A stretch of DNA of 64,000 bases from Janthinobacterium sp. J1-1 (GCF_030944405.1 NZ_CP132339.1:3038001-3102000), one strand, 5' to 3'. Positions 27,999 through 37,666 are shown, numbered from the stretch's first letter. Numbers and translations are program-made. The notes: a model not told the origin generated them from the letters alone.

Positions 27999-29741
27999 TC
28001 AGGTCCACTCGACCCGGTTACGCCCCGCGTGCTTGGCGCGGTACAGGGCCTGGTCGGCGCGGATCAGCAGATCGGTCAGGCTGTCCGGGCCCAGCCGGGT
28101 GGTGGCGTCGAGCGGCAGGTCGGAGGTGGCGCCGATGCTGATCGTCAGGCGCGCTGTCTGGCCGTCGCCGCAATCGACCTCCATGCCCTCGATGGCCGCG
28201 CGCAGCCGCTCGGCCGCCTCCAGCGCCACCTGCAGCGAGGTTTCCGGCATCAGCAGCACGAACTCCTCGCCGCCGAAACGGGCCGCCGTATCCATGCCGC
28301 GCGTCATGCTGCGCAGCACCTGGGCCACGGCGACGATGGCGCGGTCGCCGGCGTCGTGGCCGTAATGGTCGTTGATGCGCTTGAAGTGGTCGATATCGAT
28401 CATCAGCAGCGACAGGGCATGGCCAAAGCGCTGGCCGCGTTCGATTTCCTCGGCAATGCGCAAGGTCATCTTGCGGCGGTTGCCCAGTTCCGTCAGCGGA
28501 TCGGTGGTGGCCTGCTGCTCCAGTTTCGAGTTGGCCACCAGCAGTTCCAAGGTGCGCCGCAAGACCCGTTCTTCGAGCTTGTTGCGCTCTTCATTGAGAA
28601 TCGCCAGGGTGGCGCGCCGGCCGCGCAGCGCCAGTACCAGCGCCGCGATCAGTGCCGCCTGCAAGGCCAGCAGCGACAGGCCGGCGATGATTTGCGTGTG
28701 GTACAAGGTCCACAGTCCCTGCGGCTGGTTCAGGATGCGCGAGCCGGCCGGCAGGTTGCGCAGGCCGAAGCGCTGCACCGCGCCATCGTCGAAAATGGTC
28801 GCCTGCATGCCATCCGGATCGGGCGCGCGGCCCTGCAGGATGCGGGCGATGGTGCGCCCCACCTTGTCGGCGCTGATCACATGGCCGCCCGCCACGCCGG
28901 GCAGTATCAACGATTCCACGCTGGTAAAGATCGGCACGGCGCTGCGCGCCGCCAGGTCGCGCGCGACATCGGGCGGCGTCACCCTGGTGCCCTGCATGTC
29001 GCGGTAGACGGGCAGCAGGTACAGCGCGCTGCCGGCGCCCAGCGTTTCGGTGCGGTGGCGCAGTTCGTCGAGCGTCAGCTTGTCCCAGTAGTCGAACACG
29101 ATGCGCCCCTGGTAGCGGGCGGCCGCCGCGCGGAAGGCGGCGATCCAGTCGCGCCCGCGCGCGGTGGTGTCGCCGACCACGGCGATATGGCGCAGTTCGG
29201 GCGTTACCTGGGCGATCACGGCCAGCGCGCGCGGGAAATCATGGATCACGTCAAGATTGATGCCATCGCCGGGCTCCCAGCCCTGGCGGCCCTGGTTGAC
29301 ATAAAAGCGCGGTACGCCGGGGAACAGGTTCGGATGTTCGCTGAGGAAACGCGCCGCCAGGTAGTTTTCCGTGATGATGGCGTCGAGCCGCACATTTGCG
29401 TACTTGGTGCGCAGATGGGTGTCCAGGCCGGCCACCGCTTGGCGTTCGCCGACGCGTATCGAGTCGAGGCGCTCTTCGAACATGCCGGGCGTACTGTTCC
29501 AGTTCGGCGTGGCCAGTTCGGCGTTCATGCCGCGGCGTATCAGGGTCTGCCACAGCGACGAGGCGTCGCTGCCCAGCGAATACAGCACCAGCACCTGGCG
29601 CGGCTTCGGTCGCGCAAACTGGCTTTGCGTTTCGGCCGCCAGGCCCTGCGCCTGCGCGCACGGCGTCAGCGCCCAGCACAGCCACAGCAGCAAGGCCATG
29701 CGGCAGCGGTGGACGGCGAGGAGGGAAGTCGGGCTGGGCAT
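27999..29741 (-). CDS. Diguanylate cyclase with periplasmic ABC-substrate-binding-like sensor
   Basis: 580 residues. Signal peptide or anchor (about 1-31), a periplasmic domain of the ABC_sub_bind type (PRQVLVLYSLGSD ... FPGVPRFYVNQG), a membrane helix near 340-365, a short coiled coil and a GGDEF domain with active GGEEF near residue 490 and TDPLTELGNRR. It probably synthesises c-di-GMP in response to a periplasmic ligand. The start could be residue 15 (MALLLWL). No linked transporter genes are present. Confidence 0.9.
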   Translation of the reverse strand: MPSPTSLLAVHRCRMALLLWLCWALTPCAQAQGLAAETQSQFARPKPRQVLVLYSLGSDASSLWQTLIRRGMNAELATPNWNSTPGMFEERLDSIRVGERQAVAGLDTHLRTKYANVRLDAIITENYLAARFLSEHPNLFPGVPRFYVNQGRQGWEPGDGINLDVIHDFPRALAVIAQVTPELRHIAVVGDTTARGRDWIAAFRAAAARYQGRIVFDYWDKLTLDELRHRTETLGAGSALYLLPVYRDMQGTRVTPPDVARDLAARSAVPIFTSVESLILPGVAGGHVISADKVGRTIARILQGRAPDPDGMQATIFDDGAVQRFGLRNLPAGSRILNQPQGLWTLYHTQIIAGLSLLALQAALIAALVLALRGRRATLAILNEERNKLEERVLRRTLELLVANSKLEQQATTDPLTELGNRRKMTLRIAEEIERGQRFGHALSLLMIDIDHFKRINDHYGHDAGDRAIVAVAQVLRSMTRGMDTAARFGGEEFVLLMPETSLQVALEAAERLRAAIEGMEVDCGDGQTARLTISIGATSDLPLDATTRLGPDSLTDLLIRADQALYRAKHAGRNRVEWT

Positions 29742-29933
29742 GGGTGTCGTGGCGCAATGCGGCTGGTAGATTGAAGTCCGCCTGGTTGATTGTCTCCTTG
29801 GAAGCGGAGTCTAGCATTCTTGGCTTGCCAGCGGACATTAAAGGTACATATTTTGTCAAGTTGATTGCATTATTGACATGATTGGAGGCGCAGATAACTT
29901 TGGGTATTCTGCAAGCTTTGTGACGGCTTCAGT

Positions 29934-29939
29934 TACAAT
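29934..29939 (+). promoter_or_regulatory. Probable -10 (TACAAT) of the NADAR gene
   Basis: TACAAT 65 bases before the ATG, without a clear -35; one of several TACAAT-TTCGC/CGC/CCG boxes in the window. Confidence 0.4.
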
Positions 29940-30003
29940 TTCGCTTTTATCTTGCGCGGTCACAAGCGCCAGCCGGGACCTGCCTGGCAGAAGTTCGAGG
30001 AGT

Positions 30004-30555
30004 ATGCAAATCAATAACGTTGAAGAATTGAAGGCCTGGATCGCCGCCGGCGGCGTGCCCGATTATCTGCACTTCTGGGGCCATACGCCGGCCCAGGCGC
30101 AACTGGCCGACAAGAGCTGCCTGAGCCAGTGGTTTCCGTCGCCGTTCAGCCTGGCCGGCGTGCGCTATGCCACGGCCGAGCATTACATGATGGCGCAAAA
30201 GGCCGCCCTGTTCGGCGATACCAAGGTGCAGGCGCGCATCGTGGCGGCCGAGCGGCCGTCGGAAGTGAAAAAGCTGGGCCGCGAAGTGGCCAATTTCGAC
30301 GCCAGGGCGTGGGAAGCGGCGCGCGCCGGCATTGTCTTCGACGGCAACTACGCCAAGTTTTCGCAAAAGCCCGCGCTGCGCAAGTTTTTGCTGGCCACCG
30401 GCGAGCGCATCATCGTCGAGGCCAGCCCGGTCGACCGCATCTGGGGCGTGGGCCTGGCGTCGGACAATGCGCGCATCCTCGACCCGGCGACTTGGGACGG
30501 CCTGAATCTGCTGGGGTTCGAGTTGATGAAGGTGCGGGCCGCTCTGCGCGGCTAA
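30004..30555 (+). CDS. NADAR family protein (YbiA-like N-glycosidase)
   Basis: 183 residues with the NADAR fold: FWGHTP near the start, WFPSPF, ATAEHYMMAQKAALFGD, and the closing DRIWGVGLASDN and NLLGFELMKVR. YbiA-type members hydrolyse the N-glycosidic bond of early riboflavin intermediates; others remove ADP-ribose from nucleic acid or act beside NAD-based defence genes. None of those neighbours is present here, so housekeeping metabolite repair is most likely. The ATG at 30004 has GAGGAG just upstream. Its stop codon lies inside a palindromic repeat. Confidence 0.88.
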   Translation: MQINNVEELKAWIAAGGVPDYLHFWGHTPAQAQLADKSCLSQWFPSPFSLAGVRYATAEHYMMAQKAALFGDTKVQARIVAAERPSEVKKLGREVANFDARAWEAARAGIVFDGNYAKFSQKPALRKFLLATGERIIVEASPVDRIWGVGLASDNARILDPATWDGLNLLGFELMKVRAALRG

Positions 30556-30715
30556 GTAATTCTCAGGAAATTATTGTGAAGTTATGACGAACAGAACCGG
30601 ATGCTATGCAAGGCGGCCGCTGCGACGCAGTGCGAGCACTGCTAGCAGTGGGCAACGCCGCAGAGCGCCGGTTATGGAAGTCAGAAATCACAAGAATTTA
30701 TTGGGCGTTACTTAG
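30552..30715. repeat. 164-bp palindromic MITE-like repeat
   Basis: The ends CTAAGTAA and TTACTTAG are perfect inverted repeats, and the 28-base arms pair at 22 of 28 positions without gaps (second block AAATTATTGTGA at 30668-30679... pairs with TCACAAGAATTT at 30688-30699; the left block itself is at 30568-30579). The centre is a perfect hairpin, GCAGTGC-GA-GCACTGC (30627-30642). The whole unit therefore folds into one imperfect cruciform. It has no coding potential and overlaps the NADAR stop codon (30553-30555). Confidence 0.7.
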
Positions 30716-30920
30716 GTCTACGGTCAGCTGTTGTTTTCCTGCCGGCCGCAACGCCTGTTGCGGCCGGCACGGCCCTGTCCATCCCCTGGAAATGAGGGGC
30801 TCTCTGACAAACCTCTGCGGATTTGTTATACTTGACTAAATCATTCAACTACTCAGGGTTTGAGGAGTTGAAAAGCCGCAATATTTTAACCCAGTTATTG
30901 AATAGTCGAACCGAGGATGT
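30716..30920 (+). promoter_or_regulatory. iscR upstream region with a strong hairpin
   Basis: The remainder of the 365-base gap before iscR. It holds a perfect 12-bp hairpin, GCCGGCCGCAAC-GCCT-GTTGCGGCCGGC (30741-30768), with no T-run, so it is not a canonical terminator, and then the IscR site and iscR promoter. Nothing else is recognisable. Confidence 0.5.
30828..30852 (+). promoter_or_regulatory. IscR type 1 binding site
   Basis: The 25 bases match the E. coli type 1 IscR consensus (ATASYYGACTRWWWYAGTCRRSTAT) at 23 positions; mismatches are at positions 17 and 25. The core TTGACT can double as the -35 hexamer. It indicates feedback repression of the isc operon by [2Fe-2S]-IscR. Confidence 0.75.
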
Positions 30921-31397
30921 ATGCGTCTGACCACAAAAGGCCGTTTTGCCGTGACCGCGATGATCGATCTTGCCCTGCGCCAGGGCAAGGGACCGGTCAC
31001 GCTGTCGGGCATCAGCCAGCGCCAGTCGATTTCCCTGTCCTACCTGGAGCAGCTGTTCGGCAAGCTGCGCCGCCATGAGATCGTCGAATCGATCCGTGGC
31101 CCGGGCGGCGGCTACAGCCTGGCGCGCCGCGCCGACAAGGTGACGGTGGCCGATATCATCATCGCCGTCGACGAGCCGCTGGACGCCACCCAGTGCGGCG
31201 GCAAGGAGCATTGCCACGGCGCCGACGCGGCCACCGGCGCGCGCTGCATGACGCACGAGCTGTGGTCCACGCTGAATGAAAAAATGGTCGACTACCTGGA
31301 TTCTGTGTCGCTGCAGGACCTGGTCGACCAGCAGAGACAAAAGAACGCCGAGCAAAGCGTGATGGTGATGCACCGTAATCACGCCACCCTCGGATAA
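30921..31397 (+). CDS. iscR: Fe-S cluster regulator IscR
   Basis: 158-residue Rrf2-family regulator. The winged helix starts [14 protein letters not shown], and three cysteines ligate the [2Fe-2S] cluster ([19 protein letters not shown]). Represses the isc operon when holding a cluster. First gene of the operon, behind its own type 1 site. Confidence 0.97.
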   Translation: MRLTTKGRFAVTAMIDLALRQGKGPVTLSGISQRQSISLSYLEQLFGKLRRHEIVESIRGPGGGYSLARRADKVTVADIIIAVDEPLDATQCGGKEHCHGADAATGARCMTHELWSTLNEKMVDYLDSVSLQDLVDQQRQKNAEQSVMVMHRNHATLG

Positions 31398-31438
31398 GAA
31401 TACCAAAAATACTAGTTGCTGATCGCATGGAGTTATTG

Positions 31439-32695
31439 ATGAACGCCCCAGAAAAAAACGCAGGCCAGGTGCACTTTGAAACGGCACCGCATTTCCCGAT
31501 CTACATGGATTATTCGGCCACCACGCCGATCGATCCACGCGTCGCCGACAAGATGATTCCCTACCTGCGCGAGCAGTTCGGCAATCCGGCCTCGCGCAGC
31601 CACATGTATGGCTGGACCGCGGAAAAAGCCGTGGAAGAAGCACGCGGCCACGTCGCCGCACTGGTCAATGCCGACCCACGCGAAATCATCTGGACCTCGG
31701 GCGCCACGGAAAGCAACAACCTGGCCATCAAGGGCGCGGCGCAGTTCTACAAGACCAAAGGCAAGCACATCATCACCGTCAAGACCGAGCACAAATCGGT
31801 CCTCGACACGGTTCGCGAACTGGAACGCATCGGCTTCGAAGCGACCTACCTGGAGCCGCAGGACAACGGTCTGATCACGGTCGAGCAGCTGGCCGCCGCC
31901 GTGCGTCCGGACACCATCCTGGTCTCCGTCATGCTGGTCAATAACGAAATCGGCGTGATCCAGCCGATCGACGAAATCGGCGTGTTCTGCCGCTCGAAAG
32001 GCATCATCTTCCATTGCGACGCCGCGCAAGCGACGGGCAAGGTGGTGATCGACCTGCAGAAGACCAAGGTCGACCTGATGACCTTCACGGCCCATAAAAC
32101 CTATGGCCCGAAAGGCGTGGGCGCCCTGTACGTATGCCGCAAGCCGCGCGTGCGCCTGGAAGCGCAGATGCACGGTGGCGGCCATGAGCGCGGCCTGCGT
32201 TCGGGCACCTTGCCGACCCACCAGATCGTCGGCATGGGCGAATCGTTCCGCATCGCCAAGGAAGAAATGGATGTCGAAATCGGCCGCATCAAGGCCTTGC
32301 GCGACCGCCTGGCCACCGGCCTGCAGGAAATCGAAGAAGTCTATATCAACGGCGACATGGATCACCGTGTGCCGCACAACCTGAACGTCAGCTTCAACTA
32401 CGTCGAAGGCGAGTCGCTGATCATGGCGATCAAGGATATCGCCGTGTCGTCCGGTTCGGCCTGCACCTCGGCCAGCCTGGAACCATCGTACGTGCTGCGC
32501 GCCCTGGGCCGCAGCGACGAACTGGCGCACAGCTCGATCCGTTTCACCATCGGCCGTTTCTCGACCGAAGCCGACATCGACTTCGCCGTCAACCTGCTGA
32601 AATCGAAAGTGCACAAGCTGCGCGAACTGTCGCCGCTGTGGGACATGTTCAAGGATGGCATCGATATCAATTCGATTCAGTGGGCCGCACATTAA
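31439..32695 (+). CDS. iscS: Cysteine desulfurase IscS
   Basis: 418 residues. PLP enzyme that takes sulfur from cysteine for Fe-S and thio-modifications. The PLP Lys is in [11 protein letters not shown], and the mobile catalytic Cys in [14 protein letters not shown] use the ATG at 31439 with GGAG 7 bases upstream; an ATG at 31427 is possible. Relative to E. coli it has an extra 20-residue N-terminus before [14 protein letters not shown]. Confidence 0.96.
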   Translation: MNAPEKNAGQVHFETAPHFPIYMDYSATTPIDPRVADKMIPYLREQFGNPASRSHMYGWTAEKAVEEARGHVAALVNADPREIIWTSGATESNNLAIKGAAQFYKTKGKHIITVKTEHKSVLDTVRELERIGFEATYLEPQDNGLITVEQLAAAVRPDTILVSVMLVNNEIGVIQPIDEIGVFCRSKGIIFHCDAAQATGKVVIDLQKTKVDLMTFTAHKTYGPKGVGALYVCRKPRVRLEAQMHGGGHERGLRSGTLPTHQIVGMGESFRIAKEEMDVEIGRIKALRDRLATGLQEIEEVYINGDMDHRVPHNLNVSFNYVEGESLIMAIKDIAVSSGSACTSASLEPSYVLRALGRSDELAHSSIRFTIGRFSTEADIDFAVNLLKSKVHKLRELSPLWDMFKDGIDINSIQWAAH

Positions 32696-32752
32696 TCACC
32701 GCAGCATCGCGGCCCCAACCGGGGCCGGCAAGAATATTTAAGGAGCATCAAA

Positions 32753-33142
32753 ATGGCTTACTCGGACAAAGTACTCGATCATTACGAAAATCCACGCAAC
32801 GTGGGCGCCTTCGACAAGGGCGATGAAACCATCGGCACCGGCATGGTGGGCGCGCCTGCCTGCGGCGACGTGATGAAACTGCAGATCAAGGTCGGCGCCG
32901 ATGGCCTGATCGAAGATGCGAAATTCAAGACCTATGGCTGCGGTTCGGCCATCGCCTCGAGCTCGCTGGTGACCGAATGGGTGAAAGGCAAGACCCTGGA
33001 CCAGGCGCTGTCGATCAAGAACACGCAGATCGCCGAAGAACTGGCCTTGCCACCGGTGAAAATCCACTGCTCGATCCTGGCGGAAGACGCCATCAAGGCG
33101 GCGGTACTGGACTACAAGACCCGTCACCCAGCGGCAGCTTAA
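32753..33142 (+). CDS. iscU: Fe-S cluster scaffold IscU
   Basis: 129 residues, the usual length. Three scaffold cysteines ([17 protein letters not shown], and HCSI) and the HscA-recognition motif LPPVK are present. Assembles the cluster with IscS and delivers it via HscA/HscB. AAGGAGC precedes the ATG. Confidence 0.98.
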   Translation: MAYSDKVLDHYENPRNVGAFDKGDETIGTGMVGAPACGDVMKLQIKVGADGLIEDAKFKTYGCGSAIASSSLVTEWVKGKTLDQALSIKNTQIAEELALPPVKIHCSILAEDAIKAAVLDYKTRHPAAA

Positions 33143-33195
33143 ATACGTTGGCATCCCGCCCGCGCCGTCAAGGCCGGGCGGCTGCGGAGACCCAG

Positions 33196-33516
33196 ATGAT
33201 TACACTGACCGAAAAAGCGGCAAAGCACATCACCCGTTATATCGAGCGTCGCGGCAAGGGCATGGGCCTGCGCTTTGGCGTGCGCACCACCGGCTGCTCG
33301 GGCCTGGCCTACAAGCTCGAATATGTCGATGAAGTGGCGGAAGAAGACAGCGTGTTCGAATCGCACGGCGTGAAAGTGTTTGTCGATCCGAAAAGCCTGC
33401 CGTATATCGACGGCACGGAACTCGATTTCGCGCGCGAAGGCCTGAACGAAGGCTTCAAGTTCCACAATCCGAACGAAAAAGACGCCTGCGGCTGCGGCGA
33501 GAGTTTCCGCATCTAA
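33196..33516 (+). CDS. iscA: A-type Fe-S carrier IscA
   Basis: 106 residues with the three conserved cysteines (TTGCSG and the C-terminal CGCGESF). Carries clusters or iron to apo-proteins. Fifty-three bases after iscU in the same operon. Confidence 0.97.
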   Translation: MITLTEKAAKHITRYIERRGKGMGLRFGVRTTGCSGLAYKLEYVDEVAEEDSVFESHGVKVFVDPKSLPYIDGTELDFAREGLNEGFKFHNPNEKDACGCGESFRI

Positions 33517-33584
33517 GAAGCAAGCATGATCCCCGGTCGGTGCGCTGTACTCATCGATTGAGGTACAGCGACCACCGACACACT

Positions 33585-34100
33585 ATGCAAAACCACTTCG
33601 AATTATTCCAGTTGCCGCCGCAGTTCGCACTCGACCAGGCAGCGCTCGACAGCGCCTACCGCGACGTGCAGGGCAAGGTTCATCCCGACCGTTTCATCAA
33701 CGCCAGCAGCGCCGAAAAGCGCGTGGCGATGCAGTGGGCCACGCGCGCCAACGAAGCCTACCAGACCCTGAAAAGCCCGCAGAAGCGCGCCCAATACCTG
33801 TGCGAACTCAATGGCGTCGACCTGCAGACGGAGTCCAACACGGCCATGCCGGTCAGCTTTCTGATGCAGCAGATGGAGTGGCGCGAGGAACTCGGCGAGG
33901 CGCGCGCCGGCAAGGACGCCGATGCGCTCGACGCGCTCGACCGCCAGCTGCGCGGCGAACGCAAGACCTTGCTGGCCCAGGTCGGCGCGCAGCTCGATGC
34001 GGGCGACTATGTGAACGCCGCGCAAAGCGTGCGCGCGCTGATGTTCCTCGATAAATTCGGCGAAGAAGTGCGTTTTGCCTTCGAGGCAATCGAAGCCTGA
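33585..34100 (+). CDS. hscB: Co-chaperone HscB
   Basis: 171 residues; an N-terminal J-domain with the HPD motif (GKVHPDRFINAS) and a C-terminal helical bundle that binds IscU. Stimulates HscA ATPase during cluster transfer. The ATG at 33585 gives the standard N-terminus (MQNHFELFQLP). Confidence 0.96.
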   Translation: MQNHFELFQLPPQFALDQAALDSAYRDVQGKVHPDRFINASSAEKRVAMQWATRANEAYQTLKSPQKRAQYLCELNGVDLQTESNTAMPVSFLMQQMEWREELGEARAGKDADALDALDRQLRGERKTLLAQVGAQLDAGDYVNAAQSVRALMFLDKFGEEVRFAFEAIEA

Positions 34101-34114
34101 ACAGCGTGAGTTTT

Positions 34115-34136
34115 GCGCGCGCTTTATAATGCGCGC
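34115..34136 (+). promoter_or_regulatory. Hairpin with TATAAT in the loop, between hscB and hscA
   Basis: GCGCGC (34117-34122) and GCGCGC (34131-34136) flank TTTATAAT, so a perfect -10 hexamer (34125-34130) sits in a hairpin loop. No convincing -35. Could be an internal promoter or an mRNA processing site in the isc operon. Confidence 0.35.
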
Positions 34137-34183
34137 TACAGTTTCTGCGGCACCACGCAATCCATCATCGAGGCACGAATACC

Positions 34184-36064
34184 ATGGCACTTCTGCAAAT
34201 TTCCGAACCAGGCATGTCGACCGCGCCGCACCAGCACCGGCTGGCCGTCGGCATCGACCTGGGCACCACCAATTCCCTGGTCGCCACCGTGCGCAACAGC
34301 ATTCCTGAAGTGCTGAACGACGAAGACGGTCACGCGCTGCTGCCGTCCGTGGTGCGCTACCTGCCGAACGGCCACGCCAATATCGGCTACAAGGCCATGG
34401 CCGCGCAGACCACCGATCCGAAGAACACCATCGTCTCCGTCAAGCGCTTCATGGGCCGCGGCCTGGCTGACATCGCCTATGCGGAAAACCTGCCCTACGA
34501 TTTCCAGGACACGCCTGGCATGGTGCAGCTGAAAACCGTGGCCGGCGTGAAAAGCCCGGTCGAGATCTCGGCGCAGATCCTGGCCACCCTGCGCCAGCGC
34601 GCGGAAGATTCGCTCGGCGACGACCTGGTCGGCGCCGTGATCACCGTCCCGGCCTACTTCGACGACGCCCAGCGCCAGGCTACCAAGGATGCGGCCCAGC
34701 TGGCCGGCATCAATGTGCTGCGCCTGCTGAGCGAGCCAACCGCCGCCGCCATCGCGTATGGCCTCGACAGCGCCTCCGAAGGCGTATACGCCGTGTATGA
34801 CCTCGGTGGCGGCACCTTCGACATCTCGATCCTGAAACTCTCCAAGGGCGTGTTCGAAGTGCTGTCCACCGGCGGCGATTCGGCCCTCGGCGGCGACGAC
34901 TTCGACCGCCGCCTGTTCTGCTGGATCAGCGAGCAGGCCAAGCTGGCGCCGCTGTCGGACGAAGACACGGCGATCCTGATGGTCAAGGCGCGCGAGGTCA
35001 AGGAACTGCTGTCGACCAAGGCCGAAACGAGCATCGATGCGGTGCTGAACTCGGGCGAGGAAGTCCACCTGCGCATCACGGCCGCCGACTTTACCGCCAT
35101 GACGCAGCATCTGGTGGCCAAGACCATGAACGCCATCAAGAAGGCCTTGCGCGACGCGAACGTGGATGCCGACGACGTCGACGGCGTGGTGATGGTCGGT
35201 GGCGCCACGCGCATGCCGCATGTGCAGCGCGCCGTCAGTGAATTCTTCCATACGATTCCGCACGCCAATATCGACCCGGACAAAGTGGTGGCGCTGGGCG
35301 CCGCCATCCAGGCCAATCTGCTGGCCGGCAACCGCGCCGCCGGCGACGACTGGCTGCTGCTGGACGTGATCCCGCTGTCGCTGGGCATCGAGACCATGGG
35401 CGGCCTGGTGGAAAAAATCATCCCGCGCAATTCGACGATTCCGTGCGCTCGGGCCCAGGAATTCACGACATTTAAAGATGGCCAGACGGCGCTGGCGGTG
35501 CACGTGCTGCAGGGCGAGCGCGAACTGGTCAGCGACTGCCGTTCGCTGGCGCGGTTCGAGCTGCGCGGCATTCCGCCCATGGTGGCGGGCGCCGCGCGCA
35601 TCCGCATCACCTACCAGGTCGACGCGGACGGCTTGCTGTCGGTGTCGGCGCGCGAACTGCGCTCCGGCGTGGAAGCATCGATCAGCGTCAAGCCGGCGTA
35701 TGGCCTGGCCGACGACGAGATCGCGCGCATGCTGCAGGATTCCTACACCTCGGCCGACGTCGACATGGTGGCGCGCGCGCTGCGCGAAGAGCAGGTGGAA
35801 GCCGAACGCATCGTGCTGGCCACGCAATCGGCCCTGGACGAAGACGGAGGCCTGCTGGACGAGGCCGAACGCGTCACGGTCGATGGCCTGATCGCGCAGG
35901 TGCGCACGGCGATTGCGGACTCGCAGGCGGGCACGGTCGACCACCAGACCCTGAAGCGCGTGATCGAGGCATTGGCTGACGGAACCGAAGACTTCGCCGC
36001 GCGCCGCATGGACCGCAGCGTGCGCACGGCGCTTACGGGCAAATCGCTCGACCAGGTCGCGTAA
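34184..36064 (+). CDS. hscA: Fe-S assembly Hsp70 chaperone HscA
   Basis: 626 residues. Nucleotide-binding domain with [28 protein letters not shown] and [15 protein letters not shown]-terminal substrate domain that binds the LPPVK of IscU. Slightly longer than E. coli HscA. Specialised for cluster release from IscU. Confidence 0.97.
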   Translation: MALLQISEPGMSTAPHQHRLAVGIDLGTTNSLVATVRNSIPEVLNDEDGHALLPSVVRYLPNGHANIGYKAMAAQTTDPKNTIVSVKRFMGRGLADIAYAENLPYDFQDTPGMVQLKTVAGVKSPVEISAQILATLRQRAEDSLGDDLVGAVITVPAYFDDAQRQATKDAAQLAGINVLRLLSEPTAAAIAYGLDSASEGVYAVYDLGGGTFDISILKLSKGVFEVLSTGGDSALGGDDFDRRLFCWISEQAKLAPLSDEDTAILMVKAREVKELLSTKAETSIDAVLNSGEEVHLRITAADFTAMTQHLVAKTMNAIKKALRDANVDADDVDGVVMVGGATRMPHVQRAVSEFFHTIPHANIDPDKVVALGAAIQANLLAGNRAAGDDWLLLDVIPLSLGIETMGGLVEKIIPRNSTIPCARAQEFTTFKDGQTALAVHVLQGERELVSDCRSLARFELRGIPPMVAGAARIRITYQVDADGLLSVSARELRSGVEASISVKPAYGLADDEIARMLQDSYTSADVDMVARALREEQVEAERIVLATQSALDEDGGLLDEAERVTVDGLIAQVRTAIADSQAGTVDHQTLKRVIEALADGTEDFAARRMDRSVRTALTGKSLDQVA

Positions 36065-36125
36065 AAAATTGAATCGCGCGGCCGTATGCGCCGCGCCCTG
36101 AATGACAGACTGAAAGAAGAAAACC

Positions 36126-36467
36126 ATGCCACAAATCGTTATCCTGCCGCACGCCAAACTTTGCCCGGACGGCGCCGTGATCGAAGCTCCTGCCGGCAAG
36201 TCCATCTGCGACATCCTGCTGGAAAACGATATCGATATCGAGCACGCCTGCGAGAAATCGTGCGCCTGCACCACCTGCCACGTGCTGGTGCGCGAAGGGA
36301 TCGAGTCGCTGAACGAAGCGACCGAACTGGAAGAGGACATGCTGGACAAGGCCTGGGGCCTGGAAGCCGTGTCGCGCCTGTCGTGCCAGTCCATCGTGGC
36401 CGAGGCCGACCTCGTCGTCGAGATCCCGAAATACACCATCAACCAGGTCAGCGAAGGTAGCCACTAA
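36126..36467 (+). CDS. fdx: ISC-type [2Fe-2S] ferredoxin
   Basis: 113 residues with the adrenodoxin-type cluster ligands CEKSCACTTC and a fourth Cys in RLSCQSIV. Supplies electrons for cluster assembly. The next gene's ATG directly follows its stop codon. Confidence 0.97.
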   Translation: MPQIVILPHAKLCPDGAVIEAPAGKSICDILLENDIDIEHACEKSCACTTCHVLVREGIESLNEATELEEDMLDKAWGLEAVSRLSCQSIVAEADLVVEIPKYTINQVSEGSH

Positions 36468-36662
36468 ATGAAATGGTCCGACATCACGGCGATCGCCGAG
36501 GCGTTGTACGACACGCATCCGGACGTCGATCCCCTGACCGTGCGCTTCACCGACCTGCATAACTGGGTGGTGGAACTGGACGGCTTTGACGATGACCACA
36601 CGCGCGGCGGCGAAAAAGTGCTCGAAGCGATACAGATGGCGTGGATCGATGAAGCGCGCTAA
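36468..36662 (+). CDS. iscX: Fe-S assembly protein IscX
   Basis: 64-residue acidic protein of the IscX/YfhJ family (MKWSDITAIAEALYD, VRFTDLHNWVVEL, IQMAWIDEAR). Binds IscS and iron and modulates desulfurase activity. Starts immediately after the fdx stop; the last 14 bases overlap the methyltransferase gene. Confidence 0.96.
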   Translation: MKWSDITAIAEALYDTHPDVDPLTVRFTDLHNWVVELDGFDDDHTRGGEKVLEAIQMAWIDEAR

Positions 36663-37575
36663 GGGCGCGGCGCAAGCCGCCAGGGGCGCTGACGCCCCCG
36701 CCGTGTCGAAGGATGTGATCACGGCCGCCAGCAATATGCCCGAGATCAAGGACGGCCAGTCGATCGCGCTGCTGCAGGAGCTGCATATTCTCACGCGCGA
36801 CGGCAAGATGAACCAGGACAGCCGCCGCAAGCTCAAGCAGGTGTATCACCTGACGCAGTTCATCGAGCCGCTGCTGCGCGAAGTGCAGCTGGACCACCCT
36901 GGCGTCTCGCTGGTCGACCATGGCGCCGGCAAGTCGTATCTCGGCTTTATCCTGTACGACCTGTTCTTCAAGAACGGAAACGACGGCTCGCATATCTACG
37001 GCATCGAAACGCGCGAGGAACTGGTGCAGCGTTCGCAGGAACTGGCGAGCAAGTTCAAGTTCCCCGGCATGTCGTTTTTGCCGCTGTCGGTGGCCGAGTC
37101 GACCGAGTCGAGCCTGCTGCCGAAGCAGATCGATATCGTCACGGCCCTGCATGCCTGCAATACCGCCACCGATGACGCGATTCACTTCGCCTTGAAGAAG
37201 AAGGCGAAATTCATGGTGCTGGTGCCGTGCTGCCAGGCCGAAGTGGCGTCCGTGTTGAAGAAGAACAAGGGCAAGACCCTGGGCAAGAACGTGCTGACGG
37301 AGCTGTGGCGCCACCCGCTGCACACGCGCGAATTCGGCAGCCAGATCACTAACGTGCTGCGCTGTTTGCAGCTCGAAGCGCACGGCTACCAGGTCAGCGT
37401 GACGGAGCTGGTGGGCTGGGAGCATTCGATGAAAAACGAGCTGATCATCGCCAGCTACAAAAACCTGCCGCGCCAGCGTCCGACCGAACGGCTGCAGGAA
37501 GTGCTGCAGACGCTGGGCCTGGAAGAGATGGGGCATCGTTTCTTTGCCGAGGAATTGGCCAAGGCGACGGCGTAA
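36649..37575 (+). CDS. Class I SAM-dependent methyltransferase (Methyltransf_32-like)
   Basis: 308 residues. A basic, Ala-rich N-terminus precedes a Rossmann methyltransferase domain with SAM loop VDHGAGKSYLGF (about residue 85) and IVTALHACNTATDDAI (acidic loop). VPCCQ follows. The substrate is unknown; relatives are annotated as rRNA or generic methyltransferases. The ATG lies inside iscX (14-base overlap), so it is translated with the isc operon. Confidence 0.82.
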   Translation: MKRAKGAAQAARGADAPAVSKDVITAASNMPEIKDGQSIALLQELHILTRDGKMNQDSRRKLKQVYHLTQFIEPLLREVQLDHPGVSLVDHGAGKSYLGFILYDLFFKNGNDGSHIYGIETREELVQRSQELASKFKFPGMSFLPLSVAESTESSLLPKQIDIVTALHACNTATDDAIHFALKKKAKFMVLVPCCQAEVASVLKKNKGKTLGKNVLTELWRHPLHTREFGSQITNVLRCLQLEAHGYQVSVTELVGWEHSMKNELIIASYKNLPRQRPTERLQEVLQTLGLEEMGHRFFAEELAKATA

Positions 37576-37603
37576 GGTCCTGCACATCGCGAGACAATCG
37601 GCA

Positions 37604-37657
37604 AAAGGGGAGGAGCGGGTCGGTTACAATACCGGCTTCTCCTCCCCTTTGCTTTTT
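37604..37657 (+). terminator. Strong hairpin with T-run ending the isc operon
   Basis: AAAGGGGAGGAG (37604-37615) pairs with CTCCTCCCCTTT (37639-37650), followed by GCTTTTTG. Inside the loop, CGGT/ACCG pair again around TACAAT (37625-37630), which may serve as the -10 of the next gene. So termination and a promoter overlap. Confidence 0.7.
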
Positions 37658-37666
37658 GCGCCTCAC

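Noticed and set aside
30741..30768. 12-bp perfect hairpin as a terminator
   Set aside because: No T-run on either strand, so a canonical rho-independent terminator is not supported.
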